A stretch of DNA of 37,875 nucleotides from Bacillota bacterium (GTDB lineage Bacteria > Bacillota > Clostridia > Caldicoprobacterales > DTU083). Of this stretch, positions 34,085 through 37,875 are shown one piece after another; the first letter of the stretch is position 1; each line of letters starts with the position of its first letter. The DNA is taken from the NCBI GenBank assembly GCA_029777885.1, contig JAKORJ010000131.1:1-37875 (forward strand). The letters are read 5' to 3'. A program made the position numbers and the translations under genes. The notes under the pieces are model-generated. The model searched no databases. It was given only the letters and a program-made list of their open reading frames with translations, and was not told the origin of the DNA.

Positions 34085-35119
34085 CTACAGTTCTGTTATC
34101 AAGGCCATTATTTCGCTGAGCTCTTTTAATTCCTCTTCCTTGTTTGCATGGTCAAGCGCGTTTTCTATAAAATCGATTACCTTGGCCTTGTCCACCCCTT
34201 GTAATGGGGTGATCCTTTCAAAGTTCTTGTGCAGTATTTTCTCCAGGAATTCCCTGCTCAGGCCTATGCCATGAAGCTCCAGGTCCCAGGCCTTGAAGGG
34301 CTTGTCGTCAAACAGGAAGCTGTACATCAGGCTGTTTATGACATCCTTTATCTCCTTTTCTTCCTGGGGATCGACATCGTAGTTGTCCGTACCGAATATG
34401 ATCCGGTCCTGGTACTTCTCGAAGAAGGCTCTGGCAATCGCTGTATCCTGGGCAAAGTCAACATACATTTCTGTGCCGGGCGTTATATCATAATACAAGT
34501 TGGGATACTCCTCAAGCAGGTCTCCTGCTCTCTTCAGGTCATCGGACATAAAGAAGAAGTGTGCCAGTATCAGCTTCAGCTGCTTATGCTTTTCCAGTAC
34601 CCCGATCACTTCCTGGGTTATCTCTTCTTTTGACAGAAAAGTCCCGTCCGTATACAGCCATCCGCTTTCCTTGGCAAAGGAGGGCGCTTTGGACTCATCC
34701 CAGAATACAGCTGGGTCTGCTGCGTGGAGCAACACGGGTATACCGTTTTCCTCACAATAACTGTAAAAGGGATCATAGACCGGGGCGTTCAAGGGGATGC
34801 CGATCTTCTTCCTGGGACCGGGCTTGCCCTCTATCATTTTGAAACCGTCAAAGCCCAAATCGTATAATGCTTTGGCTTGAGAAAGGAAATCATCATCGGA
34901 TTTGTAGCTTAGGCCTGCAAAGGCATAATCTCCGGGAGACAGCAGCTTAAAGGCCAAACATTTTGCATTCTGCAGACTGCCGGTCGCTTCAAGGCTCAAT
35001 ATATTGACCTTATCATAGCCGTAGCGTTCCTTTTGCTTTTTCAGTATCCCGATTCCGTCAGCGCCGCCCATGATGTGGATATGGCAATCGATCACCCGGA
35101 TTCCTTTAAAATTGAACAT
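34085..35119 (-). CDS. Amidohydrolase-family protein (amidohydrolase_2-like)
   Basis: A 344-residue metal-dependent hydrolase or decarboxylase-fold protein. The metal motif is His13 and His15 in VIDCHIHIMGG. Further family features are a central H in LLHAADPAVFW, ILAHFFFMSDDLKRA, and the C-terminal Asp in RIIFGTDNYDVDP. The group includes non-oxidative decarboxylases, lactonases and hydrolases; no substrate is assigned. The frame is open to 35167, but a purine-rich GGGCGGGGG ends about four bases before the ATG at 35119, and the HxH motif then falls at the expected distance from the start. It is downstream of the nucleoside hydrolase and may belong to the same transcript. Confidence 0.87.
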   Translation of the reverse strand: MFNFKGIRVIDCHIHIMGGADGIGILKKQKERYGYDKVNILSLEATGSLQNAKCLAFKLLSPGDYAFAGLSYKSDDDFLSQAKALYDLGFDGFKMIEGKPGPRKKIGIPLNAPVYDPFYSYCEENGIPVLLHAADPAVFWDESKAPSFAKESGWLYTDGTFLSKEEITQEVIGVLEKHKQLKLILAHFFFMSDDLKRAGDLLEEYPNLYYDITPGTEMYVDFAQDTAIARAFFEKYQDRIIFGTDNYDVDPQEEKEIKDVINSLMYSFLFDDKPFKAWDLELHGIGLSREFLEKILHKNFERITPLQGVDKAKVIDFIENALDHANKEEELKELSEIMALITEL

Positions 35120-35220
35120 ATAACCCCCGCCCTTAACATTTTCAGTTTTCGTATATAATACTAGCAAAATATCATATAGGTACTTGCTTAGCCTGTTATG
35201 CCTATATTTTTAAACGAAGC

Positions 35221-36084
35221 TTACAAAACCAACCGTGCAAGGACACGCTCGATGAACTCATCCTTCCTGACATCGACCGCAACCTGGGCGTTTGGCTCAT
35301 GCTTCCAGTCGCAGTCCACGGTGACGCCCCGGGTGAACTCGCCCCTGGTCTCTATTAGGATCGTCTTTTCCTCAAAGGTCAGCAGCTCCGGCCATATTAT
35401 CGATGCCAGCGCCAGCGGGTCGTGCAGGGTCGGCATGAAGTTGAAGTCCTTCAAAAACTTGTCCAGCATCTCGGACAACAGGTCCGTCCGCTTGTTGCCG
35501 GCTGCTTTTATCCTGCCGATATGGCCGTGGTCGAATTTGCACCGGTTGGTGACATCCAGCCCGATCATCCTGATCGGTATGCCGCTCTCAAACACGATCC
35601 TGGCTGCTTCCGGGTCGCAGGCTATGTTCCATTCGGGATGGGCCCTTGTGACCTGCCCTCCCATAAGCACAAGCCTGGTCTTTCGGGGCAGGTCCGGGTC
35701 CTTGGAGATAGCCAGCGCAATGTTGGTAAGGGGCCCTATCGCCAGCAATGTCAGATCCTTTTCCTCATTGACCTTTTTTATGATATAGTCGCAGGCAGGC
35801 ATATTGACTGTCCCCTCAACATTCAAATGGGAGGAGAGCTGCCTTTTGTCATCCCACCATCCGCAAAGGGGCTTTTCTGCTCCTATCGCCACTTCTATAT
35901 CAGTACGGCCGTAGGTTTCAAGCATACGGCGTATGACGCCGACCCGCCACTCTCCTGCGATGTATACGGAGGTGATCCCCCTTATGTCTACCTCAGGGGA
36001 GTTGAGGGCCATGGCCAGCGTAAGGGCATCATCTATGTCTCCGCCTATATCGGTGTCTATCAGTATTTTTGTTATGTCGCTCAT
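35221..36084 (-). CDS. Nucleoside hydrolase (inosine-uridine type family)
   Basis: A 287-residue cytoplasmic N-glycosidase splitting ribonucleosides into ribose and base. The N-terminal calcium-binding aspartate cluster is IDTDIGGDIDDALTLA (Asp10, Asp12, Asp16, Asp18, Asp19), the variant with two extra residues compared with DTDPGIDDA. The internal LLAIGPLTNIALA segment is the family hallmark, and MGGQV and a C-terminal HDPLALASI with the active-site histidine follow. It starts 12 bp after the ribokinase stop codon, so the ribose it releases would be phosphorylated by the adjacent enzyme. Preference among nucleosides cannot be told. Confidence 0.93.
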   Translation of the reverse strand: MSDITKILIDTDIGGDIDDALTLAMALNSPEVDIRGITSVYIAGEWRVGVIRRMLETYGRTDIEVAIGAEKPLCGWWDDKRQLSSHLNVEGTVNMPACDYIIKKVNEEKDLTLLAIGPLTNIALAISKDPDLPRKTRLVLMGGQVTRAHPEWNIACDPEAARIVFESGIPIRMIGLDVTNRCKFDHGHIGRIKAAGNKRTDLLSEMLDKFLKDFNFMPTLHDPLALASIIWPELLTFEEKTILIETRGEFTRGVTVDCDWKHEPNAQVAVDVRKDEFIERVLARLVL

Positions 36085-36096
36085 ATCGTTAGCTCC

Positions 36097-37029
36097 TTAT
36101 AATCCCCTTTGTGCCATGAACTCAGCCACGTCCTCGGCAGTGGGCAGGGACGGCTGGGCCCCCATCCTGCTGACACAAATGGCGCCGACCGCATTGGCAT
36201 AGGGCATTGCCTTCCTGATGTCATTGTACTCGATCATCTTCAGGGTCATGGCAGCAGTAAAGGAGTCGCCGGCTGCTGTCGTATCAACGGCCTTGACCTT
36301 GAAAGCGGGGAATATTTCGTGCTTGCCGTCCTCATAGAGCAAAGCGCCCTTTTCACCGAGCTTGATAAGCACGTATTTGGCCTTGGTTTCCCTGGCCAGG
36401 AACCTTGCAGCCTCCAGGGCACTTTCCTCGTCCTGCACCCTTATACCGGTTATAGCCGATGCTTCGCTCTCATTCGGGCTTATGACGCTTATGCCTTCAA
36501 ACCGTGAAAGGTCGAGCTTCATTGCCGGGCCTGCGTCCAGTATGACCGGGATCCCCTTTTCCGAAGCCTTTTTGTATGTATAATATACTGTCTCCAGGGG
36601 TATCTCAAGCTGCATCATCACCGCATCATAGGATTCCTCAAGGGCTTTGTCCACGTCTTCCTTTGAGACCCGGCCGTTAGCGCCGGGGAACACTATTATC
36701 CTGTTCTGGCCAGTGGCATCCACAGGGATGACTGCAAGCCCCGTCTGAGAGTCCTTGTCCTTTGTGATATAAGCTGTATCCACGCCGTTCTTCCTTAAGT
36801 TTCCGAGCAGGATCTCACCGTTGGCATCATCCCCGACCCTGCCGCAGAAGGTCACATCTGAGCCCAGGCGGGCTGCTGCTACTGCCTGGTTTGCGCCTTT
36901 GCCACCGGGTATGTATGTATAGGTATCTCCAAGTACTGTTTCACCCGCTTCAGGCGCCCGCTCCAGGCTCATGACCAGGTCCATGTTGATGCTGCCGACA
37001 ACCAGTATACGAACTTTGCTTTTATCCAT
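36097..37029 (-). CDS. rbsK: Ribokinase
   Basis: A 310-residue PfkB-family kinase phosphorylating ribose at O5. The start reads VVGSINMDLVM, and the substrate-binding PGGKGANQAVAAARLG (41-56) is the characteristic ribokinase segment. The C-terminal DTTAAGDSFTAAM contains the catalytic Asp. These match ribokinase better than the GGGGANTP kinase at 21620-22528. GGAAGGGG precedes the ATG. It is followed after 12 bp by the nucleoside hydrolase, which makes ribose salvage from nucleosides the likely job. Confidence 0.93.
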   Translation of the reverse strand: MDKSKVRILVVGSINMDLVMSLERAPEAGETVLGDTYTYIPGGKGANQAVAAARLGSDVTFCGRVGDDANGEILLGNLRKNGVDTAYITKDKDSQTGLAVIPVDATGQNRIIVFPGANGRVSKEDVDKALEESYDAVMMQLEIPLETVYYTYKKASEKGIPVILDAGPAMKLDLSRFEGISVISPNESEASAITGIRVQDEESALEAARFLARETKAKYVLIKLGEKGALLYEDGKHEIFPAFKVKAVDTTAAGDSFTAAMTLKMIEYNDIRKAMPYANAVGAICVSRMGAQPSLPTAEDVAEFMAQRGL

Positions 37030-37065
37030 ATAAACCCCTTCCCTCAGAAAGAATCTTTTGCATGA

Positions 37066-37100
37066 ATACCGGAGACAGGACTTATGTCCCGCTCCGGTAT
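37066..37100. repeat. Strong nested hairpin without U-tract
   Basis: ATACCGGAG (37066-37074) pairs with CTCCGGTAT (37092-37100), and inside it GGAC pairs with GTCC around TTAT. Neither strand has a T-run after the stem. It lies between the glycosidase-like gene and the ribokinase gene, so a role in mRNA processing or partial termination between them is possible. Confidence 0.6.
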
Positions 37101-37107
37101 CATATAT

Positions 37108-37136
37108 TAAAGGTTCAGCTTACTAAAGGTTCAGCT
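37108..37136. repeat. 13-bp tandem repeat across the stop codon of the glycosidase-like gene
   Basis: TAAAGGTTCAGCT occurs at 37108-37120 and again at 37124-37136, a 16-base period. The copy inside the gene encodes its last codons and stop codon; the other lies directly after the stop. It looks like a recent slippage duplication. Confidence 0.8.
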
Positions 37137-37875
37137 CGAATATATCATAGGGTACCAGCTCTATATCGAATATCCCGGATGCCTGCTTCACACCCTCAAG
37201 TATATTGATCAGCGTATTCACTACCCGGACGGTGATCGTGTTTTTGCCCGGTTTCACAAGATCGGTGATATCGATCTCATAAGGCTTCCACAGGCATACC
37301 CCGGCCTTTGCCCCGTTCACATCGGCTTCGAACACGTCGCGCCCGGGATCAGCCTTGAGAACCAATCTCTTGCCGGCATACTCGGCCGGGAGCTCGAATT
37401 CCCTTGTGTATTCCATGGTGCCTGAATAGTACGGGAAGCCCTGGGGCACAAAATCGCCGGTGCTTAAGGTATCGACAGGAGCGCAGATAGTATCGGCGCC
37501 GTCCTTTTCAAAGACCGTGAATGTACCGATCACCTTCAAAAGGTCCACCATACCGTCGGATTTCTTGTTGACTGTAAGCAGGACCGCGATCGTGTTGGTG
37601 CCTTCTTTGAAATATGCGGATACAGGCACTTCCTTGATCTCAGCATCAAGGTAGCTGCGAACAGGCTCTTCGGTCACAGCTAAGCCATTTATGAACAGCT
37701 TGTAGTCGCTGCCCTTGAAGCCGTCGATCATCAGCCTCAGATCAGCCGGTACATACTCCGCTTTAATCCTGGTCACATACCACAGCCTTACAGGATAGGT
37801 ATCCTCGTCCCTTTCAGAAGGAAGCTGGGCTTCCCAGGCACCCATCCTGAAGTCATAGAAGCCTTCGAAGGAGTA
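37123..37875 (-). CDS. C-terminal part of a large glycosidase-like protein (truncated by window edge)
   Basis: The last 250 residues are present and the frame is open to the window edge. Two galactose-binding-like beta-sandwich regions can be seen. The first has FKGSDYKLFINGLAV and FKEGTNTIAVLL. The second has TMEYTREFELPAEYAGKRL, then VNGAKAGVCLWKPYEIDITD and KPGKNTITVRVVNTLINIL. Such domains end many large GH2-like and GH106-like (rhamnosidase-type) enzymes, where NG, P and GxN turns recur. The catalytic part is outside the window, so the family cannot be fixed. It precedes ribokinase on the same strand. No C-terminal anchor is seen. Confidence 0.75.
   Translation of the reverse strand, partial: YSFEGFYDFRMGAWEAQLPSERDEDTYPVRLWYVTRIKAEYVPADLRLMIDGFKGSDYKLFINGLAVTEEPVRSYLDAEIKEVPVSAYFKEGTNTIAVLLTVNKKSDGMVDLLKVIGTFTVFEKDGADTICAPVDTLSTGDFVPQGFPYYSGTMEYTREFELPAEYAGKRLVLKADPGRDVFEADVNGAKAGVCLWKPYEIDITDLVKPGKNTITVRVVNTLINILEGVKQASGIFDIELVPYDIFELNL

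Noticed and set aside
35165-35215. ATATAGG / CCTATAT inverted repeat as terminator after the nucleoside hydrolase
   Set aside because: The stem is short and AT-rich with a 20-base loop and no U-tract on the relevant strand, so it was not listed as a terminator.
1-37875. CRISPR arrays, tRNA or rRNA genes, insertion sequences, phage or defence genes
   Set aside because: No regular repeat-spacer pattern, RNA gene, transposase, integrase, terminal inverted repeats or recognisable defence domains were found on reading both strands.

Overview
This window looks like chromosomal DNA of an anaerobic, Gram-positive, probably spore-forming-lineage bacterium of the class Clostridia (Bacillota). The evidence is a T-box leader in front of leuS, an oxygen-sensitive glycyl radical enzyme with its activase, strong Shine-Dalgarno sites, lipoproteins and a sortase-type surface protein, and typical sigma-A promoters. 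GC content is near 50% by eye, with heavy use of AGG for Arg and ATA for Ile. No rRNA, tRNA, CRISPR, phage or insertion sequence was seen.

Layout. 1-3881 (+): end of a moxR - DUF58 - transglutaminase (TgpA-like) operon. 3878-6473 (-): nagA and an MFS transporter, convergent with the previous operon and sharing a terminator with it. 6619-8700 (-): a divergent EF-G paralogue. 8917-13548 (+): an aromatic amino acid operon, aroB - DAHP synthase - tyrA - aroA, with a good promoter and a terminator. 13592-14263 (-): a TIM-barrel protein of unknown function. 14264-14874: an AT-rich gap with a 31-residue membrane peptide gene and what looks like a decayed membrane ORF. 14875-18682 (-): GPH-type sugar symporter, an Eis-like acetyltransferase and a Gfo/Idh/MocA dehydrogenase. 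18829-21618 (-): leuS with its T-box and promoter. 21620-24013 (-): a GH4 glycosidase - PfkB kinase operon with a clear promoter and a palindromic operator at the transcription start. 24176-25201 (+): a GH18 enzyme without a signal peptide, convergent with an SDR (-). 26056-28053: a TIGR00300-type ornithine cyclodeaminase (+) facing an arginase (-). 28310-31495 (-): a glycyl radical enzyme of unknown substrate with its activating enzyme. 31696-33893 (-): two paralogous lipoproteins and a PPQTG-type surface protein. 34085-37875 (-): amidohydrolase, nucleoside hydrolase, ribokinase and the C-terminal part of a large glycosidase-like protein.

How the genes work together. Most of the window is carbon and nitrogen scavenging: amino-sugar, phospho-glycoside and nucleoside breakdown, arginine to proline through arginase and ornithine cyclodeaminase, and a radical enzyme acting on an unidentified substrate. 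The housekeeping parts are aromatic biosynthesis, leuS and the EF-G paralogue. The items most likely to hold undescribed biology are the glycyl radical enzyme with a Gly-Cys-Gly-Glu active site, the three-gene surface protein cluster built around one shared beta-rich domain, and the small membrane peptide locus. Start codons were moved from the longest ORF to an internal codon wherever a ribosome binding site clearly decided it.
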